Origin: a virus
DNA length: 25,579 bases
Virus record (IMG/VR): IMGVR_UViG_3300031957_000011
Span: 1 to 25,579 of that record
Strand: one strand, 5' to 3'
Part shown: positions 1 to 7,776 of the stretch, piece by piece
Layout of the letters: every line of letters starts with the position of its first letter
How positions within the stretch are numbered: position 1 is the stretch's first letter
Notes under the pieces: generated by a model
Told to the model about the DNA's origin: nothing
The model's database searches: none
Seen by the model: only the letters and a program-made list of their open reading frames with translations
Made by a program: the position numbers and the translations under genes

Positions 1-2
1 GC

Positions 3-1571
3 GAGTATCGCCAACAAGCCGCAAAGGAAATGGGGGTAGGCCCAAGCGAGATGGGCACTGTAGCTCGCGCACAGCAAGGTATGCCACAAGGTATGCCACA
101 AGGCGCTCCACAACAGCAAATGCCACAGCAGCCACAAATGGCGCAAGGTGTTATGAGCCAAGCACGTCCAGTGCAGTTAGCTGGCGGCGGTATTGTTGCG
201 TTTCAAGAAGGTATGCGAGTTAATGCGCCGGAAAAAGCAGGATTTTTTAGTCAGTTTAGTTTGCCTGATATGGATGCCGTGCGCCGTGCTGAAGAGCGAA
301 GGAAAGCCGAAAGAGCTAGGGCTATAGCTGCCGGTGGAGATTACCCAGAAGATATAACTTTGGACGAAGCAGTAGAGGCAATTAACGAACTCGCTGAAAA
401 ACCTTTACCGTATACGTATAGAGCAAGACAAGAAGCTGAAAGAGCCGCTAAGGCTAAAGCTGACGAAGGGTTTGAATTTTCCGAAGAAGGTTTAGCTGCG
501 CTAGATGAAGCAATGCGCCCCGGAAAAGCTAGGCCAAAAGTCGTACCCCCTGCCGGTGCTGGTACTACTGCTGGAGGTATAGCGGGCGCTGATGGTGGAG
601 AGACACCGCCTACATTACTTGACCGAAGACAGCAGGCGCTAGATCAAATAACTTCTATGGCAGAGATTAAACCTTACCAACGGGATCAAGACCTGACAGC
701 GATGCTTAAAAAGCAAATGGCTAGAGACCCCAGTGCAGAGGGTAGGGCCGCAATAGAGCGCATTAAGGAGTTGTCGGGGCTAGAAGAAAGCCGACGTATG
801 CTGGACGCGCAACGCAAGCGTTTAAGGGAAGACTACGAATCAACCGCTCCATCCCGTATGGATAATCTTATAGATTTGTTTACGGCTGGTGGCAGGGGAG
901 GCATAACTGGCGTAGGTGTTCGTGGTAGTCAACTACGTGAAGCAGAGGCTAAACGCCGACGAGAATTTACCGCTGGTTTAGCAAACATAGACAACACTGC
1001 TATGGAGCTACAGAGATCGGTAGGCACTTCAGCAGCCAACAACTACGAAACGGCTGCAAAGACCGCTCAAGGAGCAATAAACTCGGCAACGTCTACATTA
1101 CAACAAGCTGATGCAGCGGGTAGAAGTGACTACGTAGAGCGCGTCAAACTGAAAATGAGCAGTAAGCAAAGTCTTCTGTCTCACCTAGAAAACCTGAGTA
1201 GAGACGAACAGGCAGCGGCAAGAGCCGTTTTGGACGAAAAGCGACTTAATGCTGATACTGCTTTAGGTATACAAAAAGCTGCGGAACTGACTATAAGTCA
1301 AGCATCAGAGCGTATAGCGGAAGCTCGTGAAAATGCAGAGAGCGTGTACGCAATGGAGTTGAGAGCGGCAGTTAACTCTGGCGATGATACAAAAGTTGAA
1401 ACGGTACTTACTCAAATTAATGAGAAAGCCACCGCAGACAGTGCGGCTGACACTGCTTTAATGGTACAGGCTAATGCTCGCTTACAAGCCGCAACTAATA
1501 TGCTTATCGGGCAAGGAGCGGGTATGGAAGTCGAAGACTCAGAAGACTTTACTACGTACGCACCGAAGTAA
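3..1571 (+). CDS. Ala/Gln-rich coiled-coil phage structural-type protein, 5' end outside window
   Basis: The reading frame is open to the left edge of the window, so the ATG at 30 is probably internal and the gene partial. The first ~55 residues are low complexity (tandem MPQG units, poly-Gln/Pro), followed by a Gly-rich turn GGGIVAFQEG, a segment type I associate with virion proteins of marine phages. Residues ~75-160 and ~200-510 are charged and mostly helical (many E, K, R, A), with no hydrophobic membrane segment. The stop overlaps the start of the next gene (TAATG at 1569-1573), so the two are translationally coupled. Position directly before a giant ejection-type protein suggests an internal virion or tail-associated role. 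This is inference from context; I recognise no catalytic motif. Confidence 0.75.
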   Translation, partial: EYRQQAAKEMGVGPSEMGTVARAQQGMPQGMPQGAPQQQMPQQPQMAQGVMSQARPVQLAGGGIVAFQEGMRVNAPEKAGFFSQFSLPDMDAVRRAEERRKAERARAIAAGGDYPEDITLDEAVEAINELAEKPLPYTYRARQEAERAAKAKADEGFEFSEEGLAALDEAMRPGKARPKVVPPAGAGTTAGGIAGADGGETPPTLLDRRQQALDQITSMAEIKPYQRDQDLTAMLKKQMARDPSAEGRAAIERIKELSGLEESRRMLDAQRKRLREDYESTAPSRMDNLIDLFTAGGRGGITGVGVRGSQLREAEAKRRREFTAGLANIDNTAMELQRSVGTSAANNYETAAKTAQGAINSATSTLQQADAAGRSDYVERVKLKMSSKQSLLSHLENLSRDEQAAARAVLDEKRLNADTALGIQKAAELTISQASERIAEARENAESVYAMELRAAVNSGDDTKVETVLTQINEKATADSAADTALMVQANARLQAATNMLIGQGAGMEVEDSEDFTTYAPK

Positions 1572-4500
1572 TGCCTACTCTACAGCAAGCGCGTCAAGCT
1601 ATAGCGAATGCAGAAGCAGCGGGAGATTTCGCAGCCGCTAACCGTATGCGACAGGCAGTTCAAGCAGCGCAAGCCAGACCACCTAGCTTCTTAGACGAAG
1701 CCGAAAAAATACGTGCTGACGTACGTAGGCGTAGAGAGGAGCGACTAGCCGCACAAACTCCTGCACCACGAGAAACCGGCATATTCGAGGACATCACCTC
1801 TGGATTCGGTGCAGGTGCCGTTGGTGTAGGTGAGATGGCTGCGCTTGGCCTTGCTGCCCCACTGGAAGAAGAAAGCGAACTTGCTGCAAGAGAGAAGATA
1901 CAGTCTATTGCTGAGTCCTTCCGCCCCGAAGGTGGAGACCCAGAATCTATCACTTATAAACTAAGTTCCGCGCTTGGTTCCATTGCTGGCCTTGCTTCTA
2001 TACCTGTTGCTGCGGGTATAGCTGGTGCCCCCGGTGCTGTAGGCTTAGGTCTTGGTGCGTTAGCTGCTGGTGCTGCTGGTACTGGTGAAGCAAGTGAACG
2101 TGCCCGTGCGGCTGAAGCTACCGAAGAAGAACGTGGAAGCGCCGCCCTACGAGGTACAGCAATCGGCTTGCTGGATATTCTACCCATTACGCGGGTAGTT
2201 AAGTTTGCCGACATGCCCAAGCTAGAAGCACTGTTAGATAAGATACCGCCTGAGAAAGTCGAGACTATTGGCGAGCGCGTTTACAGTGCAGGTATAACCG
2301 GCGGTGCAGAAGCCGCACAAGAAGCTGCATCCGCTTTCTTACAGAACCTCAACGAGCGAGAATATAACGCTGCTGCCGAGGTGTTTGGTGCTTCAGACTT
2401 AGAAGAAGCCGCACTAGGTGGTGGAGCGGGTGCTATCTTGCAGGGACTTGTTGATCTATTTGCTCCGCGAAAAGCAGGTAAGACTGTTGGCGATGCCGTT
2501 GAAGAAGCTGACGTACCGGCAGGCACCCAAATAGAACTGTTCGATGACGCAGAAAGACGTACTCCTAAGATAGATGAAGTCATAGACGACATAGATCAGG
2601 AAGAGCGAGACAGACTGTTTGAGGGGGAACGTGCCGCTGCAATAAGCCCTGACCAAATACCACTGCCGGGACTAGAGCCAGAACGTGTTGGGCCGCAGTT
2701 ACAAGGTTTGCCCGCGCCCGAAGGTGAAAGTGTTGCTGGTGAGACGTTAGCCGTAACACCAGAAGGCGAAGCATTAGGCAGAGAAGAGCAAAGAGAGCGC
2801 CTAGCTAGGCTCGCCAGAGAACAACAGATAACTGAAGAACCAGTATCTGATGAAGTAAGAACAGGTCGTGAACGTGCTGAGATTGCCCAACGGGAACAGC
2901 CCGATCTGTTTCCGACCGAACTTGCTGTAGCAGAAGAAGCCGCAGTAGCGCCAGAAGCTGCACCTGCGCCTGAACCACGCCCCGTCACAGAAGAAGACCT
3001 CACTACCGCCGGTTTTGCACCGAACGCCGCTGTGCGTAAACGTGTTATAGGTAAAGACTTAGATGACCCGGAAGTCCGGGTTGAGTTAACCAACGAAGCA
3101 AACCGTCTAAAGTCTCAGAAAGTTCGGCGTGGTGTTACCCGACTATTAGAAGGAGTGCCTAGTGAGCAACGTGATTTACCTACCCCACGCAAAAGAAAAC
3201 CTGACGCAGCAAGAGATAGAACAAGCGATGTCGTTGATATACCAAGCGTGGAGCCTACAGCAGTCGGTGAAGATACCGCCGTCGCTACTGTGCCTGACGG
3301 ACGAACAGTGGGAGATGTTGGAAGAGGCGTTAGACAGCCTGCTGCTGGAGCAAGGACAGAGCCAGATACACTAGCAGAGCCTGTAACACCGCCTACTGTC
3401 CGTGAGTTAAGAGCCGAGATAGCCGATGCTAGGCGTGCAGTAGTAGAAGCAGAACAGGCGTTGGCGACAAGACCAACACAAGCAAATCAGCGCAGCTTAA
3501 ACAGAGCAGAAAAACAGTTTCGGAACGTACTTGCGGCAGGCATAAACGCCAACAAGCAGCTCCCTGATGTAGATGTAGAAGTAATACCTCAAGAAACTGT
3601 AGAGCTGCAACGTCGCGCACAGCAGGTTATGCCAGCCACTGCCGAAACTACACCTACTGTAGAAGAAGTTTTGGCGAAGGAACCCACACCCGCCCCGGTA
3701 GAACCCGTCGTAGAGGAATCCACGGCAGATGTAGACGCACGCACCCCCCAACAGGTCAAGGCAGACAATCAAAGTCTACTAGCAGAACGTCGTGCAGAAA
3801 GAGACAGGCTTGTAAAAGAAGAAGGTCTCAGTAAAGCAGAAGCCATGCGGATAGCATCCGAGCAAATTCTTTATGCACCGCCTAGCAGTTCCTCAGATGT
3901 ACTAACTGCACCGCTACCTGACCCTGTAAAGCGTGCTGTACGTAAGAATGAGTTACGCCGCGCCCTGTTAGAACTGTCTGACAAGTCAGGAGATAAGTTT
4001 ATATCTCGCATAGCAAAGAAACTGTCTGACTTTACTGGTGATACTAGGGTGGTTACAGCTACAGCCGCTCAACTAGGCACTCGTGGTGGGTTGCAGGTTG
4101 ACGGATTGTTCTCTCCAAAAGACAACACGATAATACTGGACGGCGATTACGCTGACTCTTACGTCCTTCTGCATGAGATGGCGCACGCTGCAACGATTAA
4201 CATTCTGCGTAACCCGTCACACCCAACTACTAAAAAGCTAACTAAGCTGTATGAAAACAGTAAAGAGTTCCTATCTGGGCAGTACGGAGCTACGAACGTA
4301 GAAGAATTTGTAGCGGAAGCCTTTACTAACCCTACCTTCCAGAGCGAGCTAGCTCGAATCAACCCAAAGGGTAGGCCGCTTAGTGTCTGGCAAGAATTCG
4401 TTAGGATCGTATCTAACTTCCTCGGCCTTGGTCAGCGGGGCACCGCGCAGCGCGAAGCAGAACTGCTAATCGAAGAGATATTGGCACCCGCCGCTAAACA

Positions 4501-7435
4501 CCGTGGCGCACCCATGCTGGCATCTCTGTCCGATCCTGCTGGTGTGCGAAAGGTAGAACAAGGGATAAAAGACTCATTACCTAAAGGGTCGATAGCCCGT
4601 GCTGTAAAGAAAGTATCTGACAACTATAGGGCACTCACTGCTGGGCAGACTGAAGTTGGGCTAAAACGCAAGATACTCGGCTTCCTACCTAACAACGCCG
4701 TCGAAGTAGAACTTGAAAGAGCTGGTGTGGCTGGTGTTAGAGATGTGTTCGCTGCTATAGAAAACCAACGCGGAGGTTTAACTACCGCAGAACAATCGGT
4801 CAGGCAGAAGCTAAGTCCTATCCGAGAGTGGGCTGCTAAACAGTCTGGAGAAACGATTAAAGCGTGGAACAACTTAATCTACGACAGCACCCTTGACCAA
4901 GTAGATCCAGAGCTTACGCTCGCACAAGCACAAAAACGCTACGGTGAAGAAACAGTAGAGGGTACAGATCAGCTAAAGATAGACCGCTACAAAGAGTTAC
5001 GAGCCATCTACGATAGCCCTACTGTCGGCGCTGAAGGTAGAAAGGCATATTCCAACTTACGTAAGTTGTACAAAGAACAGTACAACCAACTAACTGATGC
5101 GTTACAGAATCGTATTGACGGTCTGCCGATTGAAGATCAACAGAAGGCTACACTCAAAAACGAGCTATACGCCAAGATGCTAGAGGCGACTAAGTTAGAG
5201 CCATACTTCCCGTTGACTCGTACCGGCACGTACTTCCTGTCTGTGAAGAATCCCAAAGAAGGTGCTGATTCTGCTGTGTTCGCTTTTGAAGATGCTGGAG
5301 AACGTCTAAGGGCAATGGAAGCGTACGAAGCAGAGGGTTATGACGTAGAGACGTTTCGCCCTAACGATAAGACTTCCTACGAAAACGCACCTTCCGGCTC
5401 ATTTGTCTCCACGATATTAGGGATCATGCAGGCGAATAAAGTAGACCCAGAAGTCCAAGAACAAATAACACGTCTGTTCATTGAGTACCTACCAGAGTCT
5501 TCTTTTGCTAAGTCATTGCTTCGACGTAAAGGCACTGAGGGTTATGACGTAGACGCTGTGGAAGCAGCACGTACGAAGGCTTTTGATCTGGCACGTCAGG
5601 TGGAGCGCATCAAGAACTCGCGGCTGATCGACAACGCTGTGCAGGATATGGTCGAAGCTAACCCTGAAATGAAGGACAGCCCAGAGATAGCGGAGGTGGT
5701 GGATCGCGCTAGGTTTGCCGTCAACCCCCCACTGGACAGTTTTGCTAAGAATGCAAACCGTATGGCGTTCCTGTGGACAATCGGCTTCAACGCTTCATCG
5801 GCATTGGTCAACTTGTCACAGATACCGCTGTTCGCATACCCGATGTTGGCAGGTAAGTATGGGTTCGGCGCTACGCGAACCGCTCTAGGCGGTGCTACTA
5901 AGTTGTTTATGGGTGCGCCAAGCAACAAAACCACTGAAAGCCTGTTTGGAGACACTAAGACACCAAACTCCATAAAAGATGCTCTACGTAAGGGAGATTT
6001 GGAGTCAGCAAAAGTTGCTCTTACAGAAAAATCGTTACCTTCATTAGATAACTACTACACGTTTACTCGTGACGAGAAGGGTAATCTTACCTACGCGGTG
6101 CGTGAGGACTTAAACCTCGATAAAAAACGCGCAGACGAACTAAAAGACCTCCTACCGTTGATGGAACTTGCCGCTCGGCGGGGTCAGCTCAACTCGTCGT
6201 TTATTGCCGACACACTCAGCACGAGTCAGGCGGGGCGCAAGATGTCTAAAATGGACGCGGTGACAAACGCCTCGGCTCTTATGTTCCATGAAGCAGAAGT
6301 AATGAACCGCCAAGTCACGATGGTGGCAGCGTATAAGCTAGCTCTAAAGAAGTTTAACGGTGACAAGAAGAAAGCCGCCGAAGAAGCCGTACGTGAGACG
6401 CAGTTAATCAACGGTGGTGCCACACTAGAAACTGGCCCTCGTTACGCACGCAGTAACATTGGACGTATTGCACTAATGTACAAAGCGTACGGCATCCAGA
6501 TGTACTACACGATGTTTAAGTCTGGTAGACAAGCTGTAGAAAATTTCTTTCCGGGCGATGATGCCAAGAGTAGGGAGCTACGTAACGAGGCTTTGAAACA
6601 GCTTGCCGGTGTACACCTGTCCGCCTTGTTCTTTGCTGGAGTGCAGGGTCTACCGCTGTACGGTGCGGTGTCTATGCTTTACGACATGCTTAAAGAAGAC
6701 TATGAAGAAGATGCCGACACTGTGCTTCGGCAGTACCTAGACAGCGATGTGCTGTTTAAGGGCGCTTTGTCTGAGATAACTGGGGTTGATGTATCGCAGC
6801 GCGTTAAACTAACCGACCTACTATTTGAGGCTGACAGGTTTAACAGTGACCCATCGCCAGAAGAAGAGTTCGCTCACTTGTTCGGTGGCCCTGCATGGAG
6901 CATTTACGCACGGGGTAGAGAGGGTATAGATAAATTGCGCAAGGGCGAGATAGAACGAGGCGCAGAAGATCTGATGCCGGGAGCTATACGTAACGCCTAT
7001 AAAGCTGTTATCAGGTACCCAAGGGATGAGGGCATCTTAACTCGACGTGGTGATCCTATTTACGATGACATCACAAACGGCGATTTATTGACGCAGTTGA
7101 TGGGCTTCCCACCCGTTGAGTACACCAGAGAAGCGGACGAAACATCTGCGGCTAAACGCATAGATGTGGCTGCAAGTAGTAAACGACGTGACCTGCTAAG
7201 AAATTACTACGTGGCGCTTAGGTTTGGCGACACTGAAGGTATGTCAGACGTGTTCGACGAAATCATGGAGTTCAACAGATCCAGTGCAGTGCAACGTGAT
7301 CCTAAAAAAGCCATAGGCCCAGACACTATAGAGAGATCTATGGTAGGACACATGGCTCGCTCCGCTGAAATGCACAACGGCACGACGCTATCGCCATACA
7401 TGAAAGCTGCGGTAGACGCACAAGGGTTCTTGTAG
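1571..7435 (+). CDS. Giant virion/ejection-type protein with HExxH metallopeptidase-like site and LPD38-like C-terminus
   Basis: 1954 residues. The N-terminus carries an ANAEAAGDFAAANRMRQA helical repeat; residues ~70-205 and ~235-295 are Gly/Ala-rich and hydrophobic, as expected of a protein crossing the envelope during DNA ejection. Residues ~355-780 are a long E/A/P/R-rich, probably disordered linker. A zinc-peptidase-like site follows: H868-E869-M-A-H872, with E912/E916 in EEFVAEAF as candidate third ligand (gluzincin pattern). Around 1398-1425 a hydrophobic FNASSALVNLSQIP stretch, and a C-terminus with the pattern 'DLMPGAIRNAYKA...EGILTRRGDPI', resemble the LPD38-type domain of large phage polyvalent proteins. 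Start ATG overlaps the upstream stop. Function inferred: internal virion protein delivered with the genome, possibly cleaving cell-envelope or host protein. Family assignment is from memory of motifs, not a search. Confidence 0.85.
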   Translation: MPTLQQARQAIANAEAAGDFAAANRMRQAVQAAQARPPSFLDEAEKIRADVRRRREERLAAQTPAPRETGIFEDITSGFGAGAVGVGEMAALGLAAPLEEESELAAREKIQSIAESFRPEGGDPESITYKLSSALGSIAGLASIPVAAGIAGAPGAVGLGLGALAAGAAGTGEASERARAAEATEEERGSAALRGTAIGLLDILPITRVVKFADMPKLEALLDKIPPEKVETIGERVYSAGITGGAEAAQEAASAFLQNLNEREYNAAAEVFGASDLEEAALGGGAGAILQGLVDLFAPRKAGKTVGDAVEEADVPAGTQIELFDDAERRTPKIDEVIDDIDQEERDRLFEGERAAAISPDQIPLPGLEPERVGPQLQGLPAPEGESVAGETLAVTPEGEALGREEQRERLARLAREQQITEEPVSDEVRTGRERAEIAQREQPDLFPTELAVAEEAAVAPEAAPAPEPRPVTEEDLTTAGFAPNAAVRKRVIGKDLDDPEVRVELTNEANRLKSQKVRRGVTRLLEGVPSEQRDLPTPRKRKPDAARDRTSDVVDIPSVEPTAVGEDTAVATVPDGRTVGDVGRGVRQPAAGARTEPDTLAEPVTPPTVRELRAEIADARRAVVEAEQALATRPTQANQRSLNRAEKQFRNVLAAGINANKQLPDVDVEVIPQETVELQRRAQQVMPATAETTPTVEEVLAKEPTPAPVEPVVEESTADVDARTPQQVKADNQSLLAERRAERDRLVKEEGLSKAEAMRIASEQILYAPPSSSSDVLTAPLPDPVKRAVRKNELRRALLELSDKSGDKFISRIAKKLSDFTGDTRVVTATAAQLGTRGGLQVDGLFSPKDNTIILDGDYADSYVLLHEMAHAATINILRNPSHPTTKKLTKLYENSKEFLSGQYGATNVEEFVAEAFTNPTFQSELARINPKGRPLSVWQEFVRIVSNFLGLGQRGTAQREAELLIEEILAPAAKHRGAPMLASLSDPAGVRKVEQGIKDSLPKGSIARAVKKVSDNYRALTAGQTEVGLKRKILGFLPNNAVEVELERAGVAGVRDVFAAIENQRGGLTTAEQSVRQKLSPIREWAAKQSGETIKAWNNLIYDSTLDQVDPELTLAQAQKRYGEETVEGTDQLKIDRYKELRAIYDSPTVGAEGRKAYSNLRKLYKEQYNQLTDALQNRIDGLPIEDQQKATLKNELYAKMLEATKLEPYFPLTRTGTYFLSVKNPKEGADSAVFAFEDAGERLRAMEAYEAEGYDVETFRPNDKTSYENAPSGSFVSTILGIMQANKVDPEVQEQITRLFIEYLPESSFAKSLLRRKGTEGYDVDAVEAARTKAFDLARQVERIKNSRLIDNAVQDMVEANPEMKDSPEIAEVVDRARFAVNPPLDSFAKNANRMAFLWTIGFNASSALVNLSQIPLFAYPMLAGKYGFGATRTALGGATKLFMGAPSNKTTESLFGDTKTPNSIKDALRKGDLESAKVALTEKSLPSLDNYYTFTRDEKGNLTYAVREDLNLDKKRADELKDLLPLMELAARRGQLNSSFIADTLSTSQAGRKMSKMDAVTNASALMFHEAEVMNRQVTMVAAYKLALKKFNGDKKKAAEEAVRETQLINGGATLETGPRYARSNIGRIALMYKAYGIQMYYTMFKSGRQAVENFFPGDDAKSRELRNEALKQLAGVHLSALFFAGVQGLPLYGAVSMLYDMLKEDYEEDADTVLRQYLDSDVLFKGALSEITGVDVSQRVKLTDLLFEADRFNSDPSPEEEFAHLFGGPAWSIYARGREGIDKLRKGEIERGAEDLMPGAIRNAYKAVIRYPRDEGILTRRGDPIYDDITNGDLLTQLMGFPPVEYTREADETSAAKRIDVAASSKRRDLLRNYYVALRFGDTEGMSDVFDEIMEFNRSSAVQRDPKKAIGPDTIERSMVGHMARSAEMHNGTTLSPYMKAAVDAQGFL
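3162..3374 (+). CDS. Nested (overprinted) 70-residue small protein candidate
   Basis: GTG-started ORF lying in a different frame inside the 1954-residue gene (over its residues ~531-601). An AAGGAG Shine-Dalgarno at 3150-3155 sits 6 bases before the GTG, ideal for initiation. The peptide begins MSNVIYLPHAKENLTQQEIE and continues as amphipathic helices with LTDEQWEMLEEALDSLLLEQ near the end. Composition (balanced D/E/Q/L/I, two Trp, few Arg/Ser) is that of a real soluble protein, unlike the Arg/Ser/Leu-rich shadows elsewhere. The host frame here is a disordered linker that tolerates overprinting, and its composition changes locally (R, P, D, V, T). Function unknown. Could be a spurious ORF, but ribosome site plus composition make me favour a real gene. 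Confidence 0.55.
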   Translation: MSNVIYLPHAKENLTQQEIEQAMSLIYQAWSLQQSVKIPPSLLCLTDEQWEMLEEALDSLLLEQGQSQIH

Positions 7436-7479
7436 AAAAAACCCCCCTACCGTGAGAAGGGGAGATCACGATAGGGGGG
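7436..7479 (-). terminator. Intrinsic terminator ending the leftward replication block
   Basis: Arms 7442-7455 and 7466-7479 pair over 14 positions around a 10-base loop. In the minus-strand RNA every position pairs (one G.U); in the plus-strand RNA one position is an A-C mismatch. Six C:G pairs at the base are followed, on the minus strand, by six U (7441-7436). The U-tract abuts the stop codon of the convergent plus-strand gene. No U-tract follows on the plus strand, so plus-strand termination here is less certain. Confidence 0.85.
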
Positions 7480-7539
7480 CGGATGGAAGATAAGACCCAC
7501 GTAGGAGGAGACCGAGAGACCTTATCAGGGCGAATCGTA

Positions 7540-7776
7540 TCACACCAATCTCCAAACGCGAATACCTGAAAAATTACCTTCTAGGCCCGATCTAGCCCGT
7601 ATATCCCACTCCATATCATCCACACAAATACGTTTGATCTGTTGTAACGCCTTGTCTGTGTTTATGCACGGCACGAACACCGAACTACCTACTACCATAG
7701 AACCCCAATCGACGACGATGCGTACCCCATCAGGGTTTAGGTCATACGTCCTGAGTGTTAGATTCGTCATCTTCAT
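7540..7776 (-). CDS. Small phage protein, 78 residues, unknown function
   Basis: Last gene of the leftward block; its first 35 bases overlap the 3' end of the primase gene in another frame. ATG at 7776 or 7770 (MKMTN...) could start it; neither has a clear Shine-Dalgarno, so translation may depend on coupling. The sequence has a GSMVVGSSVFVP strand-turn followed by a helix and a C-terminal WDIRAR...GIRVWRLV strand pair. The same layout (G-x-S-F-x-V, helix, W-x-I-x-x-R, R-x-W) recurs in the 88-residue gene at 18137-18403, suggesting two divergent members of one small-protein family. Role unknown; a DNA-binding regulator is possible but unsupported. Confidence 0.65.
   Translation of the reverse strand: MKMTNLTLRTYDLNPDGVRIVVDWGSMVVGSSVFVPCINTDKALQQIKRICVDDMEWDIRARSGLEGNFSGIRVWRLV

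Noticed and set aside
85-125. Repeated CCACAA/ATGCCACA units as a possible CRISPR or iteron array
   Set aside because: They are in-frame codons for a low-complexity MPQG/PQQ stretch, with no spacers.
1660-6423. Many minus-strand ORFs antisense to the giant plus-strand gene
   Set aside because: Ser/Arg/Ala-rich shadow composition, no ribosome sites, and they lie opposite a continuous well-supported gene.
7489-7526. GATAAG/CTTATC inverted repeat near the convergent junction
   Set aside because: Only 6 bp with a 26-base loop; expected by chance beside the real terminator.
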